DNA from: Rugalucina vietnamica
Lineage: Eukaryota; Mollusca; Bivalvia; Lucinida; Lucinidae
Assembly (NCBI GenBank): GCA_964017185.1
Contig: OZ024875.1
Span: forward strand, 43,059,486 to 43,123,485
Direction: 5' to 3'
DNA length: 64,000 nt
The position numbers and the translations under genes are program-made. Every line of letters starts with the position of its first letter. The first letter of the stretch is position 1. The notes beneath the pieces are model-generated. The model saw only the letters and a list, made by a program, of their open reading frames with translations. It did not search any database and was not told where the DNA came from. Shown in pieces: positions 36,361-48,305 of this stretch.

Positions 36361-37600
36361 TAGGCTTATGGAGATAGAACGTATTATCGTTGCAATGATT
36401 GTACAGAATTAGCAAACATACATAAAGTTGGTTTATGAAAGAAAAAAATGTTTCCAGGGGTTGTATTTTAAAACATTTTCTCTGAAACTGCTTATTAATC
36501 GCAGGCCTTTTGTTTTGGTTCTAGTGATATTTAAAGGATCTTGTTATTTATAATCTATCTTTGTAATCACATTCTGGATTCTCGATTAACGAGTTTTTAT
36601 GAGATACAGTAAATGGCGAGGGTTGTTCGGAATTAGTCGCCCTGTCAATTTAGATCAGTATATTTGAGAACGCTAGATGATAAGAAAAAGTAAAGATCAG
36701 AATAAGTTAAAAAAAAATCATATATGCGCAGCACATTGCATTACTAAATTTAGTTAAATCATAGTAACTGAGTGGCAATCTATTGGGAAATAGAAGCTCA
36801 CTCGGCTTACGATGTATTCTAAGTATAATAAGATTGTACCTAAATGTCAATTTAGTTTTTTCCCACCTCGGGTTTTGGAGTGGGAATTTCTTTGATTGTG
36901 CCTTTTCTCGATCATTACTTACTCTTACTTTTTAGGGCATGTGCATATTAAAGGGCACTGTGTTGTCATCGGGCTTTTATATATATAGCTCTCGTTATTT
37001 ATTCTATGAAAACGTACAATAAGTTATACATCACCGACATTGAAGATCCATGGGCGCCGAATAACTAACTGAAATCCGGAGAAAAAGAAAAACACAAGTT
37101 GAACCGCGGTGGTATGCCCGGCGAGTGCATAGGCGTGAAGTAAAATCTATAGAATATCCACTCTCTGTATCGGTACCCAACGCTACCCATAGAGAAAGGA
37201 AAATATTTTTAAAAACATAATTTTCAAATAAAAGTTTGGATGACCAAACGCTGAGCTAGGACAAGACTGAGTTGATAAAATCGTTCGGAAACTGCCGGAG
37301 TTCGGGAATTCATGAATAAACATGCCCACTCTGGTATTTAGCCGTCGGTTCAGGGATTACATGTTCAATTATCTTATATCCGTCTCGACGTGACACTGTG
37401 GCGCGCTAACATGGCTAAACCACATTTAAACATACTAAAAAAGCAATGGCTTGGTCGTACGAGTTACCTTTCTTCACTATTTCGAGGTTATGGCTCTATC
37501 ATTTGAAGTTGCTTCCCTTTTACCATCAGCGGCTTGTATTGAGCAATTGGCCAATTAAAGCCAAATAACAAGAAGTGAGAACCAATGTTTCGACATTATG
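36361..37600. other. Intergenic with one dispersed repeat relic
   Basis: About 36760-36930 matches the arm of the inverted pair at 27482-29147 (GCTCACTCGGCTTAC, TTTTTTCCCACCTCGG). The rest shows nothing I can support. Confidence 0.45.
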
Positions 37601-37848
37601 TGTTTAAACATAATCCTAGACAAATGACCAAGATGCCTGCCATGCCCACACACTTCTTACAAAATTTTACTCTCGGGAACTGCTGAATCTATTGCAATGA
37701 AACTTGACATGTTGCAGATAACCACTATGTGTTATTCTGGCCCTGCCCTAGGGCTATCTATATGACCATTATAGTCAAACGAATTATATGTACATGTATC
37801 TCACACCTCAGGTGAGCGTTAACAGTACTATAGATCCTCTGTTTTAAC
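37600..37848 (-). repeat. R1 fragment, inverted
   Basis: Contains CAAATGACCAAGATGCC and ends with the R1 5' signature in reverse (CCTCAGGTGAGCGTTAACAG then ATCCTCTG). Confidence 0.6.
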
Positions 37849-38075
37849 ACCATGCTGTTCAATACCCGGTTTGGGTCGGTGAAGTATGACCCCATGTCGC
37901 AGAACTGTACATGTAGAAATAAACTGGGCCGCGGTAAAACTATGGCGCTATCATAGAAAATTTGGTAAAAGTGGTACTTTTGCTGTCGGGTGGCAAGAAT
38001 TTTGTTACCTGGGATTACCTGTTGAAATTTAATTGGGAGTGGATTGACAACTAGCCCAGGTAACATTAAACCATA

Positions 38076-38492
38076 TTATTGCATAAATACCGGTGTCACA
38101 CGATATTAACAGTCGTTTATTAACAAAAAAAAAAACAAAACAAAAAAAAAAAAAAAACAAAAAAAAACATGCATTAATATTGCAATTCACACGTGCACGT
38201 GCTGTTTATACATGGCTTTTACTTATGTTCGTTACCGGGCGCCAGCAAAGCACGTGCTAGTAATGAGAAACTGAAGTCCGCCCGTAACGAGCATAAAAAC
38301 GAAAGACTTTACGCGTATGAAAATGTGATTGAGGTTGTAAAATATAGAGCACCATGTTTCTTTCGTTTCTACATATTTATGCGATCAAAAATGTTTTTGT
38401 CATCCATTTACATTCGCTAGGTCCCTTGGGGAGTGTTGAAAACCGAGTGCTACTGCGCCCTCGGTTTTCAACACTCCCCGAGGGACCTAGCA
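38076..38492 (+). mobile_element. Family E hairpin element, copy E1
   Basis: A body of about 340 bp, starting near GCATAAATACCGGTGTCACA, leads into a 76-bp hairpin at 38416-38491. The 32-bp stem (GCTAGGTCCC... with ...GGGACCTAGC) has one mismatch and a loop of about 12 bases. The body matches copy E2 at 62954-63371 in inverse orientation (ATATTAACAG, CATAAAAACGAAAG, GAAACTGAAGTCCGCCC). A poly-A/C tract lies at 38127-38168. Confidence 0.75.
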
Positions 38493-38539
38493 TGAACCGT
38501 GATAATTTGGCGTAACTGTAAACCGTTTGTATCAGGCTA

Positions 38540-38574
38540 GGTGTGTGTGTGGGGGGGGGGGGGGGGGGGGGGGG
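38540..38574 (+). repeat. (GT)n then poly-G tract
   Basis: A short GT repeat leads into 24 G. Unstable and quadruplex-prone. Confidence 0.8.
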
Positions 38575-38639
38575 CACCGGGATATACCGGCAGAAACATG
38601 GGCTTAAACCTGGATGCTTCGGCGAAGTTTGACCGATAC

Positions 38640-40440
38640 CACAGTACAACTTTTACTTACAGCGTAAATGAAAACATGCCCATGCAATATCAGTATACAG
38701 CTTAGTGTGTTTCTCCTCTTCTTTTTCTTTTTTTCTTCAAGTATTGCATGGATTTTTATAGTTTGTGTCACAGTGATTCAAATACGATGATTTCGTCGCG
38801 AGCTGGCTTCGTTCAGGTTCGTCCTCGTGCTCGGCGCGTTAGACCAAAAGCTTTAGCCGGCTACCTTACACACAGGTGAACCATTTGCTCTATTTTCAAA
38901 GCGATTAAGATCTACCATCTCCGATTATATATATGACTTTTTAACGTCTTGGAATCGCCTCCCTGTCTCGCTTCTGGTAGAAAACGCGCACAACATGTAA
39001 CGTAACTGTTTTTAGAATCTAAGTTCTGCTTGCACACTGATGTGGCGGTTGGCTTTTAATCACGGGATTCGTCTGGACTCAATCGACGGTGAAATTGATT
39101 ATTGAAATATCAGCAAAACTGTGCTTTTATGTTACCAAAACTGTGCTTTTATGTCAGCAAAACTGTGTTTTTATGATTGCAATGACAGGACAAAGTTTTC
39201 GGGTGTGCCGAGTGTTAAAATGCTATGTAATGTTCTTCCTATTTTATCCTGCATCCACGCGCGCGCGCGTGTTTGTGTGTATGTGTGTGTAAGTGTGTGT
39301 CCAATTAATGGGTCCAATTAGGAATAGCATTTACAACATTAAAATAGAAACTCAGCACGTGCAAATATTTATTGGCACACACATGTCGTATAGATTACAG
39401 ATACCCTGTTCATGTGTTGTGCATTCAATCAAAACGAACCGAAAACACGCCTATCATCAAATTATAGTGGTGTGCTACCTTCCAGTGTCAGTGCAGTGGG
39501 GTGACGACAGCTGATTATTGTTACGTCACAGATTACTTCACAGACCTGCGAAATTTGCAGATTCCTTCTGCATTTTGCTGTCGTTGTTTTTAGACGATTC
39601 TTTTGAAAATAAATGAAATTGGACATTGTATGGAATATGAATTTGATCATAGTGCTACTAGAATTACTAAAATGATGGGATCAAAGACCAATGGTAAGAT
39701 AAAACATTTGCTTTTGTTTACATTTTATGTCAACAACAAGCCAAACACTGTTCCAGAAATGTCGCCATTTTCTCCGGTTTTACCATTTTGAAACCGAAAG
39801 TAGATTTTAGATTGTGGCAGAAATTTAGGGCCTATAAAAAGTTTTTGATGAAAATTGGCACACAGACAGAAAATTTTATGCTCTGTTTGGTTGTCAAGAT
39901 GAAAAATTTCCAGTTTATTCGCAAATTACTGCTTTTATCGTTTTTCTGAGGGCACTGTCAGACGGCAAAAAACTCGCAACTTTAACGCGGTTCTTCAGTG
40001 ACACCGGGATAAATTCACGCATACGGCAACTCTTTTTGAACAGAATGAGGTTCGCTTTTTCTATTTTCATCGCTGACAGATCGCAAATCTGAAGTATAAA
40101 CGAGAACTTTGATGATAATCGCATCAACTGAAATGGGGCTTCAAAAATTGGAAGTAGTTCCCGGGAACGAACGCACGTGAATTTTGTTTTTAAAATCCTA
40201 CGCTAGGCCCATCTCCGTTCCCGACTGTTGGGTGGTTATATTTATGAAGCACATTTTGAGTGTCATGACATCCTAATGTTGGGTAAAAGTCCCATAAAAA
40301 GGAGGCAGCATCCCGACATGACCATTGCTTTTGTCTGGGACATACAGCATCAATTCAAACAAACAAAATACAGAAGTCATCTCAGTAACAACACGTTCAT
40401 GGTGTACTTATTGTAGCTAATACTGACCTGTTGCATTAGG
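38640..40440. other. Intergenic; GT/CG simple repeat
   Basis: A (CG)n(TG)n tract lies at about 39257-39300. A short tandem repeat with AAAACTGTG(C/T)TTTTATG lies at about 39113-39178. Nothing else supported. Confidence 0.4.
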
Positions 40441-40589
40441 GCAAGCACCCTAGCTTCGCCAGTCTACAATTCAAGCTAAGACTGATCTACCATACAAGCT
40501 GCTTTAGAGCTTAACTTGCGACGGATAAGGAACAATTCTAAAACTTTCAGCTGGCAACGCATTGGTGACTAGTTTAAACATATTTTATT

Positions 40590-40782
40590 GCCAATTTTAA
40601 GCATTGGTGACTGATATCTGCCCAGTATAGTTGGCCTACGCTGTATATTTATTCAATAGCTACTTCATGCTGACAGTTGTTTTGTTTTGTATTTTGTGTA
40701 TATATTTTCATATTTATTATATGAGGGCCTCATGGAAGATTAGTTGTACTACTAAATGTTGTTACCCTCTATAAATAAAGAC

Positions 40783-40816
<34 letters not shown>
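40590..40816 (+). mobile_element. LINE 3' end fragment with (TTAC)n tail
   Basis: The last stretch (GAGGGCC, CATGGAAGATTAGTT, GTACTA, TTACCCTC, AAATAAAGACTTT) aligns in order with the 3' end of the LINE at 12791-15117 read on its own strand (GAGGGCC, CATGGAAGATTAGTT, GTACTAAATG, TTACCCTTG, AAATAAAGTCGATT). It ends in (TTAC)n where the other ends in (ATT)n. This is a severely 5'-truncated copy of a related element. Confidence 0.75.
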
Positions 40817-40860
40817 GTCAGAACTGATTAGAATGAGTGATCATTACCAACTTATCTTTG

Positions 40861-41128
40861 TCATTACGAAAACATATGCCCATGCAATATACAGAGATTT
40901 TTTAAGTTGCAAAAATTGAAAATTTTAATGGAAAAAATTTGATATTTTTAACATTTTTGTTCAAAACATACAATGTGGGTACACCATAGAACCGCCTCTA
41001 AAGAGTACCCACAATGTATGTTTTGTATCAAAAATAAGAAAATTAGGTATACCCCTGCAAACCCCAGTTTTTCTATATAAAAGTGGTGTTTAAGGGGGTA
41101 TACATTTCACGGACAAGTTTTCCTGATG
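40861..41128 (+). mobile_element. Family C MITE, copy C5
   Basis: Ends CATTACGAAAACATATGCCC and GGACAAGTTTTCCTGATG. The central stem is shortened to GAACCGCCTCTAAAGAG. Confidence 0.83.
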
Positions 41129-43201
41129 GTAGCGTACAAAACAGAAAACTTAAGCTTTGTTGCCATTCGTCTCAATTTTCAGATCTAGGAAGCATTAGGC
41201 TGTATTTCAGACTAGTGAGATCAAAATCCAATTCAGTCCAATGAGAATGGTAAATAAATCCTCTTAGACTAAATTATACATTAGATCTATTTCTTCTTAT
41301 GCTTTCCTAATCCCTTCTGACAAATAATGTAGTGCTTCTGTCACAGACTGAATAAACTTGATGACTTAATGGTATCCCTCCCTAATTCTCAAATATGCTG
41401 GCCCCAACAACATACGGTTAAGTGCTTTTGAATATGAGCTCCAGAAAGAACCAAAGTGACTACCGGTCTCATATAAAAATTGGCATAGATAGCATTCAAC
41501 CAAAAATGGACATCTAGAACAAAAAAACAAAAAAACAAAAAAAAAAAAAAAAAAAAAAAAAAACCATAATTATATCTAAATCTGAAATATCCATGCCTCT
41601 TAGCATATTTTGTAGTTTTATATTCTGGTTAATATTGAACCTGGTCAGAAAACATGAATAAAATTTTTGTAATGACAAGGATCAGAGTGGTGTAACGTTT
41701 CTGGCATTCAGTATATTGGTTTCAGTTGAGGTACCAGAATGGCCATATTTGGGGAAATAGCCACTCCCTTAGTTTAGGCCATACCAAATAAATTAATAGA
41801 TTCTTATCCAAATATTTGAAAATTCTGGGGTGGGTGGGTGGATTTTATTTTTTATTTTTCATTTTGGGGCACCCACTTTGACTGTCTTGATGGCCCAGTG
41901 CCTTTAAAATTTTATTTGATTTTTGCATTTAAAGACACACAGGCATTTAAATAAATGAAATTTGAACATTATCTAGACTTTTTAGTGAAAAAAATATTTT
42001 TTGTTCTTTTCCAACCAAAATAAAAAACAATTTTAGAGAGTTTTGAACAGGGGCGGGTGGGAATGACAGTCTGCAAATTTATTTGGTGTGGCCTTACCAT
42101 GATATTGTATCTTGCCTGTCTCTTTTTTTTTTCTTGTTTGGGTTCAAGTTAATGATTGTGCCACTTCCTGGACACTGCTATTTGTTTACTTTTCTTTCAT
42201 GCAAGTCCAAAAATTGCCTCATTATATTCCATTTGGCCTACCAAGACAATATATCACCAACAAACAAGTTTAAAGGTCAAACCCCTTATTATAGAAAAGC
42301 AACTTGGTATGTCCAGCAAAGTAATTGATATTGAATGAGCAAGCGACTCGCTCTCTATTCCCCATATAGGCAGGAAACTAATACAATTTTCTCCCAGCTT
42401 TTTTTCTGCGTGAGTTGAAGCCTGATTTCTAACGAACAACGCAACGTCTCATTATTCTTTGCTAACTGACCAAGCAAATCAAGGGAAAAAATACCAGTGT
42501 TGGAAGAAGGAGTGCAAAAGTTGAGAACTAATACACATATGTATAAAACAATAAAAGTTTTTAAATTTAATACAAATTATTTTTGCTAGCCAAGCCACTT
42601 TTGATACTACTTTGACCAAAAGATTTGGAGGTGCAATAATCTAAAGTTTGGTAATGTAATGGCTGAAATATGGTTGGATTGTATAGAGTTAATTTTGGGA
42701 TAAAAATGTCAACAGCAGATCCTTGTAGAAAAATAATCACCAAGAAAAAAGGAGAACTGCAGTAAAGCAGATTAAACACAGATCTATCATAATGATGTGA
42801 AAACAAAATCGTCCAAAGCAATCACTACCAAGTATAAAAGGTCAATTTTGTTTTTGACAACGTTTGCTGCTGAAAAACTGTTTGACATGTGTGTCTAATA
42901 ATAGCAGAATATTATCTGTTTAAATTCTTCAGACAATTCAATTTTTTTGGGGGGAGTGGGGGAGGGGAGGGGGTTAAATTTGTACATTTCTGTGTGACTA
43001 TTATTATTTTACATTTTTTTTCTATTTCTGAATTATAAGTGAGGTCTTGAATAAGTGACATGGCACTCATGCATTCTTCAAAGATTATGTAGGTTTGAAT
43101 TCAAAAGGCAGTGAATACGCTAAAATTAAGTTCTCATTTAAAACATTTTGAAGCTTACAGTATACATGACTCAGAGATCTAATGAACATACAAAACCTTA
43201 C
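41129..43201. other. Intergenic with low-complexity tracts
   Basis: An A-rich tract lies at 41519-41563, GGTGGGTGGGTGG at about 41828-41842, and a G-rich block at 42945-42973. About 41720-42220 has scattered matches to the repeat at 36760-36930. No exon supported. Confidence 0.4.
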
Positions 43202-43268
43202 CCAGCTGATGCACTAAACTTTGGTGAGTGCTCCTCACAAGAAACTTCTGTCTGCAATGCCAAACATC
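43202..43268 (-). CDS. Candidate exon, unidentified minus-strand gene
   Basis: On the minus strand a strong acceptor (TTTTGTTGCAG) precedes the frame DVWHCRQKFLVRSTHQSLVH followed by QLG, and a GTAAGG donor follows. The exon starts in phase 0 and ends in phase 1, which joins cleanly to the phase-0 end of the exon at 47008-47097. I do not recognise the family; the peptide is basic and has no obvious motif. Confidence 0.5.
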
Positions 43269-43350
43269 CTGCAACAAAACAAGAGAGATAAAATGAATTT
43301 CGTAACTTTTGATATGTTTGAAAAGAATTGATGACAAGTGATCTTCAGTA

Positions 43351-43535
43351 CAGGTCAACCTCATTATAACGCTATCTTTGGGGTCCATGGAAACAGACCG
43401 TGTTATAAGTGAACCGTGTTATAGAGGTTATTCACAATAGATATATAGCAAAATAATTAATTTGGGAGCCATGACATGGCCGTGTTATACTGAAAACCGC
43501 ACTATAGTGAGGCGCATTATAATGAGGTTGAACTG
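43351..43535 (+). mobile_element. Pogo-like MITE, copy P2
   Basis: Inverted ends CAGGTCAACCTCATTATAAC and TTATAATGAGGTTGAACTG inside TA dinucleotides (43349-43350, 43536-43537). Confidence 0.83.
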
Positions 43536-43821
43536 TAGCTGTAGCGCAATGCCGCTGTAGCGCAATGCCTCTACTTTCTAAATCTATTTCTAGCATTGAA
43601 TAATTTTCTGCAACTGTATACTGTATAGCGTGGTTTTTGCCGAATTCCGTTTAAAGCGCCAATGACACCATTTTTCTTCAGACGCCGCTCGAGTAACAGG
43701 ATGGACCCCAATCAACACAAAACAAACAACAAGTCCAGCTTTATAGTTCTTTTATCACTGAACCTGTCAATTTAGAAATCCAATTCCATTTACGTTTCGT
43801 AATTGCAGAGACAATAAAATT

Positions 43822-44055
43822 GAGCCTCCTCGTGGGAAAACCAACAATGTGGTTTTCGAACAGGTCTGACACAAACTGACCTGTACTGACACAGAGAAGA
43901 GCTGGAAGCTTGAAATTTTGGAGTTAAGTAGAGGAGGAATTGTACTATCAGAGTAGCCAAATTAAAGGCGATGATCAGCTTCGCGGTTACCGCGAAGCTG
44001 ATCTGCGTCTTTGTTTTCGCCTATGCAGATCGTTGGTTTTCCCATGTGGCGGCTC
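43822..44055 (-). mobile_element. Family A MITE, copy A15
   Basis: Full-length, long arm left. Flanks are unmatched: AATT left, ATAT right. Confidence 0.87.
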
Positions 44056-44295
44056 ATATCGTGAAGTGTAAAAAGACAATAAAAGTAAAAGCTCGGTATC
44101 TACCGACGGAAATTGCAACATCAGTAATCATTGTGAACACACAGCAATTGTCCTGACGTGATTGTAAAAATAAAATAAAAAACAACACGTAAATGGAGAA
44201 CAACCATAAATTAAGCCAGATCATGTTTGGCCAGATCGTTCTGCAGTACAGAGCTTGATCAGAATGCTCCTCTGTTACGTATTCTGTCTCGATGT

Positions 44296-46078
44296 CATTA
44301 CAAAAACATGCCCATATAATATACAGATTTTTTCTCAAGTTGTAAAAATTGAAAATTTTCAATAGCATTTTTTTTATTTTTCTTATTTTTGCTCGAAACA
44401 TAGATTTTTGCTCAAACCATAGATTGTGGGTACATTTTAGAACCGCCACGGCGAGGCGGTTCTAACAAGTACCCACAAGCTATGTTTTGGAGCAAAAATA
44501 AGAACCAGAGGACCAATGGTCCTGTAAACACTCACCTGAGATCTGCTGTATATACAAATGTTATAGAAAATAGTCCCAGTATAGGGGCAGGTGAAGCCCT
44601 TGGGCCATTATTTTTTCAGAATAATCAATATACTGTCCATACAAGTTTTTCCCTTCAAATGACATTTTGACAGTTTACCCATTAAAATACATCGGCAACC
44701 CATGTTGACCTTGCCTTAAAATAGGTTAAGGTCATCACAGGGTCATGATTTAAACATACATTGTAGTACTGGAGTCATCGATGCTTCATGCCAAGTTTCT
44801 TCGAAATCGGTCCACCGCTTCCGGAGAAGATTTTTGAAGGGTTTATACCATATATGGGCATGGTGGCCATCTTGGTCATGTGACCTTGATTATTTATATA
44901 TACATTGATTCCCTTATTCTATAGATGCTTCACATGAAATTTGGCTTTGATTGGCCATAGGTTTCAGAGGAGAAGATGTTTGAATATTATGGTAATATAC
45001 ATGAATGCCCCGGGGCTGGAACAAATGAGCCCCTGGGGTCCAGTTTTTTTCAGAATCATTAATATTTTGTCCTACTGCGCATTTCCTGCAAGACTTTCAC
45101 TTTAAATGACATTTTAAAAGTTTTCCCCATTCAAGAGCATTGTCGACCTATGTTGACCTTGCTGTAAAATAGGTCAAGGTCATCCAAAGGTCATAATTTA
45201 TAAATATATTGTAGTACTTCAGTCCCTGTCATGGTTCATGTCAAGTTTTGTTGAAATTGGTCCATTGGTTCAGGAGAAGATGAATTTTGAACGGTTTTTA
45301 CCATATATGGGCATGGCGGCCATCTTGGTCATGTGACCTGGATTATTTATAAACACATTGATTCCCCCTTCCCATTGATGCTTCCTATAAAATTTGGCTT
45401 TGATTGGCCAAGTGGTTTCAGAGAAGAAGACCTTTGAATATTTTTGTAATATACATGTATATTGCCCTGGGGTTGGGGCAGACCAACCCCTGGGGTCCAA
45501 TTTGTTTTCAGAATTACCTACCTTCAGTCCATTTGCCCATTTCCAGCAAGATTTGCCTTTCAAATGACATTTTAACAATTTTCCCCATTCAAATGCATGG
45601 GCGACCTATGTTGACCTTGCCGTAAAATAGGTCAAGGTCATCCAAAGGTCATAATTTATAAACACATTGTAGTACTCTAGTCCCAGATGATTCATGTCAA
45701 GTTTCGTTGAAATCGGTCCAGTGGTTCCGGAGAAGAAGAATTTTGAAGGGTTTTTACCATATATGGGCATGGCGGCCATCTTGGTCACGTGACCTGGATT
45801 ATTTATAAACACATTGGTTCCCCCTTCCTATAGCTGCTTCATATAAAATTTGGCTTTGATTGGCCAAGCGGTTTCAGAGAAGAAGATCTTTGAAAATGGT
45901 GGACGACTGACGGACGACGGACGACAGACGGACGCCGGATCATGGCCATCCTATAAGCTCACCTTGTGAGCCTAACGGCTCAGGTGAGCTAAAAATAGGT
46001 AGATACCCCTGCATACCTCTGTTTTGCTATATAAAAGTGGGGTTCAAGGGGCTATACATGTCACATGTTAGCATAATG
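44296..46078 (+). mobile_element. Family C MITE, copy C6, split by an R1 insertion
   Basis: The first part, 44296-44505, carries the start CATTACAAAAACATGCCC and the GAACCGCCACGGCGAGGCGG stem. The second part, 45990-46078, resumes with AAAAATAGGTAGATACCCCT and the GTATAC-rich end. The unbroken copy at 47397-47632 shows that the two parts were once continuous. Confidence 0.85.
44506..45989 (+). repeat. R1 element, complete, inserted in C6
   Basis: Runs from CCAGAGGACCAATGGTCCTG to GGCTCAGGTGAGCT. It has three internal units of about 440-460 bp, then GACGGACGACGGACG and the terminal hairpin AGCTCACCTTGTGAGC. Because it interrupts a known sequence, it fixes the R1 termini; the A-rich target hides any duplication. 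Confidence 0.88.
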
Positions 46079-46083
46079 CTTTG

Positions 46084-47007
46084 GAGTTGATTTTGCTGCT
46101 TCCGATTTCCCAATCAACATTTTTCTGTCATGTTGAGATGAAGACATCCTTTTCTGTGTGTTAACCAGTATTTACTGGGGTTAACAGGTCTTTAACTCTT
46201 GCCCTAGTAGAGGTAGAACCATCTACCTCACGATTTAAAATAAATATTGTCTAATATTAATCAAAATATACTCAGAGCCAAAAGTAACTTTACACTGTTT
46301 TTTGTAGACAGTTTTTTCGGGTAAAGGCGTGTAATATTTATAAAGCGTTTGAGATGTATTGAAGTCCAATCAGTTACAGATTAGGTAGGCGAAATTTTAA
46401 GGATTTTTAAAGACAGAATGCTGCCACACGCCCCTATAAAACATGTAAGGGGTCAAAATAAAGTTTTTCCAAATCACATAACTTTTGATGTGTTACTGTA
46501 GTTTTATCAATTAACAATTTTAAAGTTTGAAGACATAGCAAATGTTGCCACACATTCCATGGAGGCCCCAACCATTCGCTATGCAAAAAAGTTCGATACA
46601 ATAAAAGGAAAAAGTTTCAGAAATGGTTAAAGTTTACTATTGGTTTATTTCAAAGGGAGTTAATTTTGATGCAAAGCAATTTTAACAGCCTGCAAAAACC
46701 TAACCAAATGTCTGGCAGTATGTTTGAAGGATAATAAGTGGTCCAGTGTGTTCAAATCTTATGTCTACCTTTGATTTGGTGGAAAAATGCCAGTTTTGTG
46801 GTTTTAATGAAAGCACAGATGACTCGCATGTGATTTAAGTTACATCCACCGCTTTACATGCATTATGCTCAGACACATGTTGGAGACATACTCCAATAGA
46901 TACTTTGTTACAATTCAAAACGAATAAAAATATATTTAGAAATGAAAAGTGTAAAGTTACTTTTGGTGTTGAGTATATAATGATTTTTGACAAAGTAGCA
47001 CACATAC
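46084..47007. other. Intergenic; SINE relic at left
   Basis: About 46100-46205 resembles the body of the 57-kb SINE (AACATTTTTCTGTCATG, TTAACCAGTA). The remainder shows nothing supported. Confidence 0.4.
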
Positions 47008-47097
47008 CATGTAGCCAATATCCACATTTGTGCGCAGGCAGGAATTCAAAATTTCTTTGGCTTTAACTTCTAGATTCACCAATCTAAAGACATGCTC
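47008..47097 (-). CDS. Candidate exon, unidentified minus-strand gene
   Basis: A 90-bp exon with a strong acceptor (CCTCTTTTTCAG) and donor ATG then GTATGTG on the minus strand. The single open frame gives EHVFRLVNLEVKAKEILNSC then LRTNVDIGYM, 30 residues, with an amphipathic helical look. It is phase 0 at both ends and in phase with 43202-43268. No protein family recognised. Confidence 0.55.
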
Positions 47098-47289
47098 CTG
47101 AAAAAGAGGAAACAGTTGTTTTTTTTTTTAAATGCTGGTGCTTGACATTCACATTCAACAGCTAAGGTCATATCCATACAGTCAGTTACCCTGTCCACAC
47201 TGCTCTAGAAAAGCCTCCCAAAGGCAGGTTACCCGTACATAATGTACAATTACTCTTTCCTCACTAACTGACAAAATTAATGCTCTTCT

Positions 47290-47655
47290 TTCTGTTTATC
47301 AACAGAAAAGGACCAGTATTCTGGGAATGTGTATGGCTCAAGGACACAACCTGACGAATCCCAGGAACTCTTGATTCTAAGTCTGACACTCTACCCATTA
47401 CAAAAACATGCCCATGCAATATACAGAAAATGTTTTGGTATTTTTCTTATTTTTGCTCAAAAATAGATTGTGGGCACACGTTAGAACCGCCTTGGCGAGG
47501 CGGTTCTAACGAGTACCCACAATCTATGTTTTGGAGCAAAAATAAGAAAAAAAAATAGGTATACCCCTGCATACCCCAGTTTTTCTGTAAAGGGGATACC
47601 GGTATATATTGCAAGGGCATGTTTTCCTGATGCACTAGGCCACCAAGCTGCCTTG
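47290..47655 (-). mobile_element. tRNA-derived SINE interrupted by a C element
   Basis: Minus-strand SINE related to that at 57452-57662. The tRNA head is visible as GATTCTAAGTCTGACACTCTACCC (plus strand) and resumes with GCACTAGGCCACCAAG after the inserted family C element. Confidence 0.65.
47397..47632 (+). mobile_element. Family C MITE, copy C7
   Basis: Good copy: start CATTACAAAAACATGCCCAT, long stem GAACCGCCTTGGCGAGGCGG, end GGGCATGTTTTCCTGATG. It sits inside the tRNA head of a SINE. Confidence 0.87.
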
Positions 47656-48107
47656 GTTTAACTTCATCAAAGGAAAATTGTTAATAAATGTATTTGGAAA
47701 GGGAGTTTTAACAAAAATGCTTTTACCACCTAAATGACTAAATGCATTGGCATGCATCTAAATGCATTGGCATGCAACAGTCAAAATGGACAATTCCGAA
47801 AAGCCATAAAAAGGCTAAATGACACTAATTTCTGTCAGTAACATTTCTAAAAGCTCTTTTCATGTTGTAACGTCACAAACCCCATGTGCTCTTGCATAGT
47901 GATTCATGAAATAAACCAATTAAGTTGTGTTTGCTCATGTTAGATCATCTCAAAGATTGAATATTTCCAAAGCAACAAGAAAATCAGAGAAGACTTGTAA
48001 CATTCAATTTGTAGCACTTCAGTTTCATTAATTTTGAAGTCCCTTATCTTTTATGGGGATGAGTGGCAGTACTGAGTCACTACTGAAAAAGCAAAAGGAA
48101 AACATAT

Positions 48108-48284
48108 GAGCCTCGAAGTGAGATATCCCCGCCCCATCTTACAAGGGGTTTTCAACAAGGTTTGACATAAACTGGCATGTACAATCACAGAAAAAGGTTG
48201 CAAGGCTTAAAAGTTTGGATATAAGTAGATGATCTGCGCATTTGTTTTCGCATAGGCAAAACTACAGTTTCCTTATAATGTGCT
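48108..48284 (-). mobile_element. Family A MITE, copy A16, degraded
   Basis: Left end GAGCCTCGAAGTGAG and the long arm are recognisable. The palindrome is deleted (ATGATCTGCGCATTTG) and the right end has decayed. Confidence 0.65.
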
Positions 48285-48305
48285 GATTGCAAATGGAATA
48301 CTTAC

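Noticed and set aside
40781..40816. Telomere-like (TTAC)n tract
   Set aside because: Short, interstitial and directly follows a LINE 3' end, so it is the retrotransposon tail.
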